From contig NZ_CP033334.1 in NCBI RefSeq assembly GCF_013170705.1, positions 3,511,501 through 3,575,500 of the forward strand: a stretch of 64,000 bases of DNA, given 5' to 3'. The notes under the pieces were generated by a model. The model had not been told where the DNA came from, ran no database searches, and saw only the letters and a program-made list of their open reading frames with translations. The stretch is from Mesorhizobium loti. GTDB lineage: Bacteria; Pseudomonadota; Alphaproteobacteria; Rhizobiales; Rhizobiaceae. Of the stretch, positions 36,309 through 44,123 are shown one piece after another (position 1 is the first letter of the stretch; each line of letters starts with the position of its first letter). Both the position numbers and the translations under genes were made by a program.

Positions 36309-36548
36309 ATGGCTGAACTGGAACGGCCCGAACGGCTGCAAATCATGCTCACCGCCGACGAATTGGCGGCCTTGGAAAACTGGCGATTCGAGAAGCGCAT
36401 GCCAAGCCGCTCGGCCGCGGTCAGGGAGTTGTTGCGACGTGGCCTTGCCTCGGATGGCTTCCTGACGGCCGAGCAGGGCGTCAAATCGCAAGACTTCGGC
36501 GTGCTGCCCGAGAGCGACGGCAAGATAAACGATCGGCCTTCGGAGTGA
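36309..36548 (+). CDS. Ribbon-helix-helix DNA-binding-type small protein
   Basis: 79 aa. ERLQIMLTADELAALENWRF, then KRMPSRSAAVRELLRRGL is the beta-helix-helix pattern of RHH/CopG proteins. The final 25 residues are polar. No toxin gene is adjacent; the next gene is a histidine kinase 79 bp on. Confidence 0.75.
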   Translation: MAELERPERLQIMLTADELAALENWRFEKRMPSRSAAVRELLRRGLASDGFLTAEQGVKSQDFGVLPESDGKINDRPSE

Positions 36549-36627
36549 AATCCGTTTCGGTCGTGACGCGCGGCCCGTACGGATTGTCCTGGGGCGAGAT
36601 TGCCTTGATCCGTTTGCGCGCTACCTC

Positions 36628-37734
36628 ATGCAAATGAGCGATATCGTGGCGGCGACAGCTGACATCGGAGCAACCAACCAAAAACAGAGCGCGACCGCGG
36701 ATGCGCGCCTTGCGGCGATCATCGATTCCTCTTTCGACGCCATCATCAGCAAGGATCTGAACAGCATCGTCACCAGCTGGAACCTGGCGGCCGAACGCAT
36801 GTTCGGCTACAGCGCCGAGGAAGCGATTGGCCGGTCGATCGTCATGCTCATTCCCGATCACCTCAAGAGCGAGGAAATAGAGATTATCAGCCGGGTTCGC
36901 GCCGGCGAGCGGGTGGCCAGCTACGAGACGACGCGAAAGCGCAAGGACGGGGCGCTTATTTCTGTCTCGCTGACGGTTTCGCCGATCAAGAACGCCAATG
37001 GCGAGATCGTCGGCGCCTCGAAGATCGCCCGCGACATTTCCGCAGCCAAGGAGAGCGAGCGCAAGATCAGGCTGCTGATGCGAGAGGTCAACCATCGCGT
37101 CAAGAACCAGTTCGCGGTCATCCTGTCGATGGTCCGGGAGACGAGCAAGCGCTCGAATGACCCGCACGAGTTCGAGGAACTGATCCGTGCCCGCATCATG
37201 GCGCTTTCGCGTTCGCATGATCTGCTTGTCACCTCGGAATGGGCCGGCGCCAGCCTGTTCGACCTGATCCAGGAACATTTGAAGCCTTTCGGCCGCGAGG
37301 AGCAGATCCTGCTCTCCGGTCCGGTCCTGACGCTGCAGTCGAACGCGGTGCAGAATCTCGGCATGGCTTTCCACGAGCTCGGCACGAATTCGTCCAAATA
37401 TGGCGCGCTTGGCAGCGAAGACGGCCGGATCGAAGTCACCTGGACGATCGGCTCCGGCACCCACGATGCCGGCGGCTCGGGCGAGCGTGAGTTCCAACTG
37501 CTTTGGAACGAGACATCCGCGCCCCGTCCCGACGACAGACGCGAAGAGACCACGCGCAAGGGATTCGGCACCGTCGTCCTGCAGCGGGTGGCGCCGCAGT
37601 CGCTTGGGGGCTCCGCCGTCCTCGAGCGGTCCGCGGGGCATCTCAGATGGCAGCTGGCCGCGCCGCTGGCAGCGATCATCGTGCCGCAACCCGGCACCGA
37701 GCCCGATGACGAAGCGCGCGGCTTCGGCATCTGA
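36628..37734 (+). CDS. PAS-HWE/HisKA_2 sensor histidine kinase
   Basis: 368 aa, soluble (no membrane segment). Residues ~25-145 are a PAS domain (RLAAIIDSSFDAIISKDLNS, ERMFGYSAEEAIGRSI). The phospho-acceptor H box is MREVNHRVKNQFAVILSMV, the N box AFHELGTNSSKYGALG, and LLWNETSAP is the WxE element of HWE kinases, with GFGTVVLQRVAPQSLGG as the G box. Such kinases in rhizobia often feed the PhyR/EcfG general stress response; no response regulator is next to it. Confidence 0.9.
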   Translation: MQMSDIVAATADIGATNQKQSATADARLAAIIDSSFDAIISKDLNSIVTSWNLAAERMFGYSAEEAIGRSIVMLIPDHLKSEEIEIISRVRAGERVASYETTRKRKDGALISVSLTVSPIKNANGEIVGASKIARDISAAKESERKIRLLMREVNHRVKNQFAVILSMVRETSKRSNDPHEFEELIRARIMALSRSHDLLVTSEWAGASLFDLIQEHLKPFGREEQILLSGPVLTLQSNAVQNLGMAFHELGTNSSKYGALGSEDGRIEVTWTIGSGTHDAGGSGEREFQLLWNETSAPRPDDRREETTRKGFGTVVLQRVAPQSLGGSAVLERSAGHLRWQLAAPLAAIIVPQPGTEPDDEARGFGI

Positions 37735-37890
37735 CGCCCGTCAGAGACCTTGGTGTCGCGCTTATCCGACGGCGGGCACCTGCCGATGGCAATCGCGGAG
37801 CATGCGCGATGCGCGTAATAACGAGCGCTGCTCACGCGGCGCTGCGCTCAGGTGGGGCGGCAGGTTTTTTCCGCCGCCCCGGCCTGCCGG

Positions 37891-38124
37891 TCACCGATGA
37901 TGCGGGAGATGCCTCTCGGCATCGACTTCTCCAACGGTGAAGCTCTGGAAGCCCGGCATGAGCTGCCATATGGCTGCAAGGCCTATGATCAGATAGGCAA
38001 GGCGGGCCAGCATGGCGCCCCCAAGGATCGTGCCGATTATATCATGGCCGGTCACAGCCATGGCCAGCCAGTTGAGGCCGCCAAGGATGATGAGGGCGAG
38101 CGTGACGAGATTCATGATGCGCAT
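37891..38124 (-). CDS. DUF378 membrane protein
   Basis: 77 aa with AGGAGG 5 nt before ATG 38124. MNLVTLALIILGGLNWLAMA, then ARLAYLIIGLAAIWQLM give the two membrane helices of DUF378. Function unknown. Confidence 0.85.
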   Translation of the reverse strand: MRIMNLVTLALIILGGLNWLAMAVTGHDIIGTILGGAMLARLAYLIIGLAAIWQLMPGFQSFTVGEVDAERHLPHHR

Positions 38125-38270
38125 AAACGCCTCCTGATGTTGCCTGACAAAAAGACGCCTGCAAAAAAACGCCTGTCGTTTCAGTCGGTTCCATCGATCA
38201 CGAGATTGTGAATAGGGACCGCGGCCCGTGAATTCGGGCGGCGACCGGTTCCCATTCGACCAGCCAGTTC

Positions 38271-38516
38271 CTACTCGACCAGTATGTGCGCTTCGCGCGC
38301 GGCCTCGACAAAGGCCTCCCTGGCGGTATCGGGGGACATGTCGCCGCTGGTCGCCCGGCGGCAGGCGCGCAGCGCGGACTGATGTTTCAGGCTACCGGCA
38401 TCGCGCCAATGGGTCGTGAGCAATTCGATGGCTTGCTGCGTGTTGGACAGGTTGCGGGTTGCACCGGTGACACCGACAGAAACCACCACGGGTTTGGAAA
38501 ACCAAGCGGTCTGCAT
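38271..38516 (-). CDS. DUF982 protein
   Basis: 81 aa. FSKPVVVSVGVTGATRNLSN, then QAIELLTTHWRDAG and the ending AREAFVEAAREAHILVE match the rhizobial DUF982 family. One of three paralogues within 2.8 kb; function unknown. Confidence 0.8.
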   Translation of the reverse strand: MQTAWFSKPVVVSVGVTGATRNLSNTQQAIELLTTHWRDAGSLKHQSALRACRRATSGDMSPDTAREAFVEAAREAHILVE

Positions 38517-38653
38517 TGGAACCTCGACGGCGTTGCGGATATTGAACGTTCGCGTCGGCGCAAAGTTTCATCCCTGCCAGTCACTGTCGCGTGAGGCTCG
38601 GTGGTGGCCGTCGGCGGCGACGGCAACCATCCCCCGACCGGCGGCGGGCAGGG

Positions 38654-38860
38654 CTAGAGGATGTTGGTCGTCACCTCGACGATGATCGCTGCGCCATCCA
38701 GTGTCCCGTCGGGGACATGCACGACGCGCGAAACCCGCAGGTCCTGCGGGCTTCCGTCGACCGACAGCGAAACGCTTTCTCCGATCCTGGGCACCGCCTG
38801 GAAAATTGCGTCGGTGGCGTCCGGCCGGTTGTCGATGGAAATGCGGCAGTTGACGGTCAT
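38654..38860 (-). CDS. Small hypothetical protein
   Basis: 68 aa from ATG 38860 with GGAGG upstream. Beta-rich sequence (VNCRISIDNRPDATDAIFQA, RIGESVSLSVDGSPQDLRVS). No family recognised. Confidence 0.6.
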   Translation of the reverse strand: MTVNCRISIDNRPDATDAIFQAVPRIGESVSLSVDGSPQDLRVSRVVHVPDGTLDGAAIIVEVTTNIL

Positions 38861-38963
38861 GAAATGCCTCCTGTGTCTGGCCATGCCAGGTCGTCAACGC
38901 GGGGTCCATGAAATGGTTTCAGGAGCACCGGTTCCAAAACCGGGAGTTCGTAGACGCAATTCC

Positions 38964-39003
38964 ATGGGATAACCGTTTCACGGTTTCCCGGAATTGCTCC
39001 AGC
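38964..39003. repeat. Class III short repeat (GAGCAATTCCGGG type)
   Basis: Minus strand: GGAGCAATTCCGGG, then AAACCGTGAAACGGTT hairpin and a second GGAATTGC further on. It lies just 3' of tRNA-Gln and may also act as its terminator. Confidence 0.5.
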
Positions 39004-39014
39004 CGGTCGAAGAC

Positions 39015-39088
39015 TGGTTCCCGCTCATGGGCTCGAACCACGATTCACGCCTTCAAAGGGCGCTGTCCTACCATTAGACGAAGCGGGA
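39015..39088 (-). tRNA. tRNA-Gln (anticodon TTG)
   Basis: 74 nt including an encoded CCA. Acceptor stem TCCCGCT pairs with AGCGGGA, D arm around AATGGTAGGAC, anticodon stem GCGCC/GGCGT with loop CTTTGAA (anticodon TTG), T arm CGTGG-TTCGAGC-CCATG. All stems pair, allowing one G-T in the T stem. Confidence 0.93.
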
Positions 39089-39125
39089 GAAGCTGGAACG
39101 GTTATGGCGCCAGTACGGCGAAGCG

Positions 39126-39425
39126 TCAATTCGGGAAGTTGTTGACCGGCTCTTCGCAGCGATAAACCGGGCAGTGTCCGTCGCGCGCCGGAATATAGGC
39201 CGACATCGGCACTTCCGGCCAGTCGCATTCATTGCCGAACTGCCTGACATAGCGGTCATAGGTGTTCGGGCCGGTGGTCAGCACCACCGCGCGGCGGCTC
39301 TGGATCATGGCCTGGACTTCGGCGCAGTTCATGGAACGGCTGTCGGGCCGCGCCTCGGCCAGACCGGTTGCCGCAAGCACGGTGCCCAAGGTCATCAACA
39401 AGATTCGAAAGCGAACCGATATCAT
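39126..39425 (-). CDS. Small exported hypothetical protein
   Basis: 99 aa from ATG 39425 (AGAGGTAAC upstream); a longer in-frame reading to 39971 is rejected because it lacks coding character and overlaps other genes. Signal peptide to about residue 26 (ILLMTLGTVLAATGLAEA). The mature part SMNCAEVQAMIQSRRAVVLT, then TYDRYV with four Cys is typical of a rhizobial periplasmic family of unknown role. Confidence 0.75.
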   Translation of the reverse strand: MISVRFRILLMTLGTVLAATGLAEARPDSRSMNCAEVQAMIQSRRAVVLTTGPNTYDRYVRQFGNECDWPEVPMSAYIPARDGHCPVYRCEEPVNNFPN

Positions 39426-39610
39426 TGTTACCTCTTCTAACGCGGTTTCGGTCGAAAGCCGCTTCACTTTTGCCGGAGGATCCCCGAGCGGGCTCTCATT
39501 GTCCACAGAACTCATCCTTCGTCCCGCCGGTTCCGCGACAGGCCAAGCATGAGGCCTGAACGCGGCGCGGCCATCGGCGCAACCAAATCGCGTGTCGCGC
39601 ATTGCTGGGA

Positions 39611-39778
39611 ATGGACAGGAAAGCTTACGAAACACCGCGGTGGTGGCCCGGAGACGAGGGCCGCGAGGCGATGTGCTGTTCCTTCTGCGGCGGCCGCGAC
39701 CACCGCTATGAGGAGTGCCCGCAAAGGCCGGACCCGCCGGCTGCCCCGTCCGAGGACGATGCCGGGGAAACCCGCTGA
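39611..39778 (+). CDS. Small CCHC zinc-knuckle protein
   Basis: 55 aa from ATG 39611 to TGA 39778. Residues 23-36 (CSFCGGRDHRYEEC) are an exact Cx2Cx4Hx4C zinc knuckle, the class otherwise best known from retroviral nucleocapsid and RNA-binding proteins. The rest is polar with a Pro/acidic tail. The ribosome site (CTGGGA) is weak. It may bind RNA or single-stranded DNA; function unknown. Confidence 0.6.
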   Translation: MDRKAYETPRWWPGDEGREAMCCSFCGGRDHRYEECPQRPDPPAAPSEDDAGETR

Positions 39779-39910
39779 TCCGGTTTGCAGGTGGGCCGAC
39801 GTCCGCCTTGATCCTATCACCGCCTTGGATGCCACCTTTTGCGCCGACAGGCGTTGTCCCTGCGAAAGGAAGGTCGCCACGGGGCGGCCGCGCAGGAGAA
39901 GGAGGCCGAG

Positions 39911-40204
39911 ATGAAACCTCTCGCCATCGCGTCCCTGATGCTGGTGTTGGCAGCGCTGCCGGCGGCGGCACAGACGGATCAGCTGCAGAACCCGGCCCAG
40001 CAAGCCGACAAATGCCGTGTCCAGCCGGCGCAAGGCAAGCAGCCGTCCGGCGACGGCAATCTGACTGAAAAGCTCAATGATTGCGGCGGGGTGCTGAAGC
40101 CGCCGGCCACCGGCGACCAGGGAATGGCGGCGCCAGCGCCCGACCAAGGCAACACGCCGGTGATCAAGCCCGGCCAAGTGCCGGCGCAGCCGCCGTCCAA
40201 GTAG
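39911..40204 (+). CDS. Small exported proline/glutamine-rich protein
   Basis: 97 aa, ATG 39911 after GAAGGAGG. Signal peptide KPLAIASLMLVLAALPAAA. The mature chain is polar, rich in Pro, Gln and Gly, with two Cys (DKCRVQ, NDCGGVL). Function unknown. Confidence 0.75.
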   Translation: MKPLAIASLMLVLAALPAAAQTDQLQNPAQQADKCRVQPAQGKQPSGDGNLTEKLNDCGGVLKPPATGDQGMAAPAPDQGNTPVIKPGQVPAQPPSK

Positions 40205-40296
40205 AAGCCAGGCTGGCGGCTTTGCCGCCGGGGTAATGGAACCTCACAGATCGGGAAACGTTTCCTTAACGAATCGGATTTGAAAGGACGGGAAAC

Positions 40297-40431
40297 TTGA
40301 GGGATATTGCTAACACAGCCACGTTTATTGCCACCATCGCAATCGTGATCGTCCTTATGCTGATGGCGCCGAAGAGTTTCGGGTTCGAAACGTCTCATCC
40401 TATCGTGGATGGCGACCTGCCGGCCCAATAA
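40297..40431 (+). CDS. Single-span membrane micro-protein
   Basis: 44 aa from TTG 40297 with AAAGGACGGG upstream and a terminator 14 bp after its stop. ATFIATIAIVIVLMLMA is one membrane helix; the C terminus (ETSHPIVDGDLPAQ) is polar. Supported by signals rather than by family. Confidence 0.5.
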   Translation: MRDIANTATFIATIAIVIVLMLMAPKSFGFETSHPIVDGDLPAQ

Positions 40432-40445
40432 AAGACCCGCTCCGC

Positions 40446-40478
40446 AAAAAAGCAGGCGAGGGCATCGCCTGCTTTTTT
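40446..40478. terminator. Bidirectional Rho-independent terminator
   Basis: A6, stem GCAGGCGA (40452-40459), 5-nt loop, TCGCCTGC (40465-40472), T6. Serves the micro-protein gene on + and the DUF982 gene on -. Confidence 0.85.
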
Positions 40479-40488
40479 GTCAGGCGAA

Positions 40489-40518
40489 ACCGCTTCACAG
40501 TTTCCTGGAATGTTCTAG
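40489..40518. repeat. Class III short repeat
   Basis: GAAACCGCTTCACAGTTTCC, then TGGAATGTTCTAG: variant of the elements at 12063 and 38964. Confidence 0.4.
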
Positions 40519-40760
40519 CGAACCAGAACGCCGGCGTGATCGCACAGCGCGGTGAAGGCTTCCTGCGCCTGTGCCGCGCCGTCCTTGTTTTCCAGCGCCG
40601 CCTCCACCTTCTCGCGCGCGGCCTGGTAGAAGGGACCGCGGCTGGCATGCGGCCAGTCGATCAGGATCTCGCTGGCGTCCTGAAGGCTCACCACCTCACG
40701 GATCGTGTCCGAGCCGTGCGGTTTGATGCGCATTGGTGTCGACAGCATCACATCGGCCAT
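40515..40760 (-). CDS. DUF982 protein
   Basis: 81 aa. ADVMLSTPMRIKPHGSDTIR, then ASEILIDWPHASRGPFYQAA and the end AFTALCDHAGVLVR match DUF982. Paralogue of the proteins at 38271 and 40788. Confidence 0.8.
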   Translation of the reverse strand: MADVMLSTPMRIKPHGSDTIREVVSLQDASEILIDWPHASRGPFYQAAREKVEAALENKDGAAQAQEAFTALCDHAGVLVR

Positions 40761-40787
40761 TGTTTTTCCCGCCCCATTTGTTTTCAG

Positions 40788-41024
40788 TTATCGGAGGATG
40801 TCTGCTTCGCGCGCGGCATCGATCATGGCCCGCATCGCCTTTTCCGGCGGCGTCCAGCCATCCAGCGCATCGCGGCAGCTGCGCAACGCCGCCCGGTATC
40901 GCCGGCCCTGGCCGGACGGCCAGTCGCCGAGGCATTCCAGGCCCTCCCAGGCGCTGCGCACCACGCGCTCGCGCTCGGGGGCAAATTTCAGGCGGATCGG
41001 TCGGGGAAACATCTTGTCGTTCAA
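40788..41024 (-). CDS. DUF982 protein
   Basis: 78 aa from TTG 41024, chosen for GGAG 7 nt upstream; ATG 41012 is the alternative. FPRPIRLKFAPERERVVRSA, then YRAALRSCRDALDGWTPPEK and AMIDAAREADILR are DUF982-like. Same strand as the neighbouring paralogue, 27 bp upstream of it. Confidence 0.75.
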   Translation of the reverse strand: MNDKMFPRPIRLKFAPERERVVRSAWEGLECLGDWPSGQGRRYRAALRSCRDALDGWTPPEKAMRAMIDAAREADILR

Positions 41025-41140
41025 CTGAAGTCTCCGTGACGGGTAGGTTTGGCCCGCGGTCCGAGGAAACCGCGGCATGCCTAAGGGGCGCCGGATAACG
41101 TCGCTGGCAGGGGAGGGTTCCAGGCCCGAAGGATCAATTT

Positions 41141-41584
41141 TCAGTCGCCAGCGACGGCGTCCGACAAAGGTCGCGGCGCGGGCGGATCGGCGTCTTCGGC
41201 CCGCGGCCGGTCATGCTCGAATTGCTCCGCGCCCGGCAAGGCGTGCAGCCAGGTCTCGCGGCGGCTGATCCACAATTCATATTCGGGCGCAAGGTCGGTC
41301 GGCACGACGTCGAGGCTTCCAAGCATGATTTCGGCCTCGGTGTCGCCGACCCAGGCCACGCGGCCGCCACAGGTCGGGCAAAAGCTGCGCGTCCCGTAAG
41401 TGGCGACTTCGCCCGATGTCTCGAAGGCATCGCGCGGCCAGATGGCAAAGGCCGAATAGACCGAGCCGCCCGCCTTGCGGCAGTCCTTGCAATGACAGAG
41501 GCCGACCCGCGTCGGCTGACCGGTGACGACGAAATGCACGCCGCCGCACAGGCAGCTGCCGGTCCTGCGTATGGTGTCGGACAT
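41141..41584 (-). CDS. GFA/CENP-V-family zinc protein
   Basis: 147 aa. GSCLCGGVHFVV, CHCKDCRKAGGSVYSAFAIW and FCPTCGGRVAW give the seven-cysteine pattern of glutathione-dependent formaldehyde-activating (GFA) proteins; the substrate is not necessarily formaldehyde. Followed upstream by a DUF3606 gene on the same strand. Confidence 0.88.
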   Translation of the reverse strand: MSDTIRRTGSCLCGGVHFVVTGQPTRVGLCHCKDCRKAGGSVYSAFAIWPRDAFETSGEVATYGTRSFCPTCGGRVAWVGDTEAEIMLGSLDVVPTDLAPEYELWISRRETWLHALPGAEQFEHDRPRAEDADPPAPRPLSDAVAGD

Positions 41585-41625
41585 GGTCGCGGCCCTCCGT
41601 TCTCGCGGCTCGCGGCAGCCGCCCT

Positions 41626-41805
41626 CTATCCGCGCGCCGCCATATGGTTGTCGAGCTTCTTGCGCGAAGGTCCGTAGCGCTTGATGATGGTCTGGGCTTC
41701 GCTCTGCGGGATGCCGTATTTGCGGGCAAACGCGGCAACCTCGTAGGTTTCCTCGCTCGAAACCAGCTTGCGGTCCTGTTTGATCTTCGATTTGTCGTCA
41801 GGCAT
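41626..41805 (-). CDS. DUF3606 small protein
   Basis: 59 aa from ATG 41805. DDKSKIKQDRKLVSSEETYE, then AFARKYGIPQSEAQTIIKRYGPSR is the DUF3606 pattern (resembling a small helix-turn-helix). Often stress-associated in rhizobia; function unknown. Confidence 0.78.
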   Translation of the reverse strand: MPDDKSKIKQDRKLVSSEETYEVAAFARKYGIPQSEAQTIIKRYGPSRKKLDNHMAARG

Positions 41806-41944
41806 GGCGGGCCTCGCTTTCTGTCAGCCGCATGGTCGCGCGGACATTGTACCACGCGATGCCGCGATCAGACATAACAGCGATCGGCGCTGCTGGTTCC
41901 ATGACGGCGGATCGCCCCGGCAGGAACGGCTTGCAAGCCGTTGT

Positions 41945-42181
41945 TCAGGCCGGCGAATGAACCGGGCCGGCGTCGCGGTGACCGGTGTCGCCGCATTCTG
42001 CGCAGGGCGCGCTGGCGCCGGGGCAGCCACGATGGTGGGTGCCCGCGGGACAGCAAAGGCCGTTGGAGCTTGTCCAGCGCGGGCATTGGAAAACCTGCCC
42101 GCTGCCGCCGCAGCCATTGCACTCCACCACCGATGACCCGACCAGAAAGGGTCCCGTCCCCAGCCTGACACGCGCGCCCAA
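41945..42181 (-). CDS. Possible small cysteine-rich (DnaJ-like zinc finger) protein
   Basis: Up to 78 aa. ECNGCGGSGQVFQCP and CAECGDTG resemble CxxCxGxG zinc-finger repeats and GC-rich third codon positions favour this frame over the overlapping ones. The start is unclear (ATG 42181 or GTG near 42130). Read as a likely but unproven gene. Confidence 0.4.
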   Translation of the reverse strand: MGARVRLGTGPFLVGSSVVECNGCGGSGQVFQCPRWTSSNGLCCPAGTHHRGCPGASAPCAECGDTGHRDAGPVHSPA

Positions 42182-42442
42182 TTCTCAACCCACCCAAACA
42201 CTGCATCAGACAAGTCTGTGCATTAGCCCAAGCTAAGGCTACCACGATCATGGTTACGAACAAGTTTCGCGATTTTTGTGGCGAGCGACTCGGCCGGGGC
42301 GGAAGGGCGTTTGAAGCGGGGTGACCGCCTGCCGCCGTGGCGGGCGGATACCTTATGGGTAAATTCGCGAGGGGGATGTCGGAACCGCCTAAGGTCGCAC
42401 GTCCTTGGGAGCGAAACGGTTTTCAAACCCCTGGAGAAAGTC

Positions 42443-42871
42443 ATGCCGTCGCAAATCGCTCAATCGCCGTGGCAGACCACGGCCCTTCTCATTGCCCGCC
42501 TGATCTTTGCCGCCGTCTTCCTCATGGCGGTGACCTTCAAGTTCATGGGCATGGGCGCCACCGCGGGTTTCATCGCCGCCGCCGGCTTTCCCTTCCCTCT
42601 CTTCCTCGCCTGGTGCGCGGCCATCCTGGAGGTTGCGCTGGTACTGTGTTTCCTGAGCGGCGCCTTCTTCACGCAGGCGGCCCTTGTCGCCGCTGCCTAT
42701 GTGCTGTTCCTGGCCTTCGCCTTCCACGGCCCTAGCCACTGGGCCGGCAACCAGGCCGAGTTCGGCTTCTTCGTCGACCATTTTTCCTTCATCGCCGGAC
42801 TGCTGTTCGCGGCGGTGCACGGACCGGGACAGACGCTGGCGCTGAACCCGGGCTGGCCGGGCAGGGCATAG
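42443..42871 (+). CDS. DoxX-family membrane protein
   Basis: 142 aa from ATG 42443 with GGAGAAAG upstream. Four helices (LLIARLIFAAVFLMAVTFKF, FPLFLAWCAAILEVALVLCF, AALVAAAYVLFLAFAFHG, HFSFIAGLLFAAVHGPG) in the DoxX arrangement. Possibly a quinone- or thiosulfate-linked membrane subunit. Confidence 0.85.
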   Translation: MPSQIAQSPWQTTALLIARLIFAAVFLMAVTFKFMGMGATAGFIAAAGFPFPLFLAWCAAILEVALVLCFLSGAFFTQAALVAAAYVLFLAFAFHGPSHWAGNQAEFGFFVDHFSFIAGLLFAAVHGPGQTLALNPGWPGRA

Positions 42872-42887
42872 GGGATGATCAGAGGAG

Positions 42888-42912
42888 TCAGCCGTTTCCG
42901 TGAAACGGCTGA
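42888..42912. terminator. Hairpin between convergent genes
   Basis: TCAGCCGTTTC-CGT-GAAACGGCTGA, 11-bp perfect stem, between the DoxX gene stop and the stop of the minus-strand gene at 42915. No T tract, so a weak or mRNA-stabilising terminator. Confidence 0.5.
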
Positions 42913-42914
42913 TC

Positions 42915-43220
42915 TCACATCTGGTCGTTATATGGCTCCTTCATCTGGCCGACCATGCGGGCCAGTTTCGAAAATGAGGGCATGTCCGCCTCCGGCTGGC
43001 ACTGGTTGGCGAGCTCCAGGAGCCGGATCGGGAAGTTGACGGCGTCACGGCTCGACGCCGACATGCCGCCGGACCGCTCCTCGCTGGTCTCGCCGGCCTC
43101 GGCCTTGCGCAGGGCGATATCGATTTCCTCCGATGTCAGCACGCCTTTGCGCACCAGCACATGGTTGATCGAGGCGACGGCCATCAGCAGGCCCTCGAGT
43201 TGCAGGTTGGCGACATTCAT
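42915..43220 (-). CDS. Hypothetical protein
   Basis: 101 aa, GGGAG upstream of ATG 43220. NVANLQLEGLLMAVASINHV, then VLTSEEIDIALRKAEAGETS is a helical N-terminal half; a conserved-looking rhizobial protein of unknown function. Confidence 0.65.
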   Translation of the reverse strand: MNVANLQLEGLLMAVASINHVLVRKGVLTSEEIDIALRKAEAGETSEERSGGMSASSRDAVNFPIRLLELANQCQPEADMPSFSKLARMVGQMKEPYNDQM

Positions 43221-43241
43221 GACGATTGCTCCCTCTATTCA

Positions 43242-43278
43242 CCGGATCGGAAACGCGCCAGCCGCGTTTCCGATCCGG
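43242..43278. repeat. Strong perfect hairpin
   Basis: CCGGATCGGAAACGCG, 5-nt loop, CGCGTTTCCGATCCGG: a 16-bp perfect stem 22 bp upstream of the start at 43220. It may be a dispersed hairpin element or the terminator of an upstream minus-strand transcript. Confidence 0.6.
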
Positions 43279-43431
43279 AGCCAAAGCGTGCCGCCTCGGA
43301 TCCTGTCGGCGAACAGCGCGACCAGCAGCACCAGCGGGATCGCCGCCGCAATCCCGACCAGCCGATGAAGGCGCCGGGTACGGTCATCTTCGATCCGGAC
43401 GACGGGCAGGCCGTCTGTCGTGGGAAACAGT

Positions 43432-43701
43432 CTATTCCTGCGTCAGGCGTTCGCCATATTCGCGCCACAGCGCCTTGACCTCCAGGCTGCCGAGGCGCGG
43501 GATCGACGGATCGCCGCACGTGATGGCAACGGCGCCGATGTCGTAGTTGGGGTATGCACCCGCGACGAAGCGGATCGCCTCGCCAAGCGAGTTCACGCGG
43601 ATCACCGGATCGGCCTGTCCCTGGCCGGTACTTCGCACCCCGGAAACCGAGGCTGGAGCATGTCGCATCCTGAAAACGGATGCCATGGCTGGTCTGTCCA
43701 T
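43432..43701 (-). CDS. Small hypothetical protein
   Basis: About 89 aa from ATG 43701 behind GGGAGAGG. The core IRVNSLGEAIRFVAGAYPNY, then IPRLGSLEVKALWREYGERL resembles small rhizobial proteins that sit near DUF982 genes. No family assigned. Confidence 0.55.
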   Translation of the reverse strand: MDRPAMASVFRMRHAPASVSGVRSTGQGQADPVIRVNSLGEAIRFVAGAYPNYDIGAVAITCGDPSIPRLGSLEVKALWREYGERLTQE

Positions 43702-43829
43702 CGTCCTCTCCCACAAAGGCCGTGACGGGAATCATTCCATGAGCTTCAACCGATGATCCCACAGCTACGGGCTGAAGAAAAGCCGGCTAGCCAATGCCGG
43801 ATTTCGGCGATCGGCCGTTGGCGATCCGA

Positions 43830-43911
43830 TTGTCCGGTGATGGCAGTCGTGCCATGATTTCGACCATGGTGCTGATTTGCACCGACGACCCGCCGCCGTT
43901 TTGTGTTTTCA
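43830..43911 (+). ncRNA. Degenerate copy of the GTGCTGATTTGC sRNA-like unit
   Basis: TTGTCC, 17 bp, CATGAT, then ATGGTGCTGATTTGCACCG (from 43866) and GACCCGCCGCCG directly followed by TTTTGTGTTTTC. Compared with the two full copies it lacks the right terminator arm (about 8 nt), so it is probably non-functional. Confidence 0.45.
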
Positions 43912-43994
43912 GCCTCCCGCTTCCGCCGCCGGCTTGTCGAAGCGGCCGCGCTCTGGCATGTTGCCAGTAATGGGAGATGTCTGGCATCTTACCA

Positions 43995-44052
43995 GTGATG
44001 GGAATGGGGTTCTCCCGAAACCGCCAGTGATGGCTGATGACTCCTGCCGCGA
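43995..44052 (+). ncRNA. Fluoride riboswitch (crcB motif)
   Basis: GTGATGGGAATGGGGTTCTC, CCGAAACCGCC and TGGCTGATGACTCCTGCC (44000-44047) reproduce the conserved crcB-motif: the GATGG...CC first helix, the AACCGCC loop and the GGCTGATGACTCC pseudoknot/strand. It stands about 75 nt upstream of the fluoride channel start codon; following small hairpins (CCGCGAAAACCGCGG; GGGAATC-GATTCC) could be the expression platform. Confidence 0.82.
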
Positions 44053-44123
44053 AAACCGCGGTGGGAATCTGTCGATTCCGCCGCCACGGCGGGCCGATGT
44101 GCTCGTCTCAGAGAGGATCGAGC

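Noticed and set aside
39126..39971. 281-aa minus-strand reading
   Set aside because: Only the last 99 residues look like a protein (signal peptide plus Cys pattern with a good ribosome site); the upstream part overlaps other genes.
43240..43430. Minus-strand membrane-like frame (IAAAIPLVLLVALFADRIRG)
   Set aside because: No start codon upstream within the open stretch and it ends in the hairpin; probably a chance hydrophobic frame or gene remnant too weak to call.
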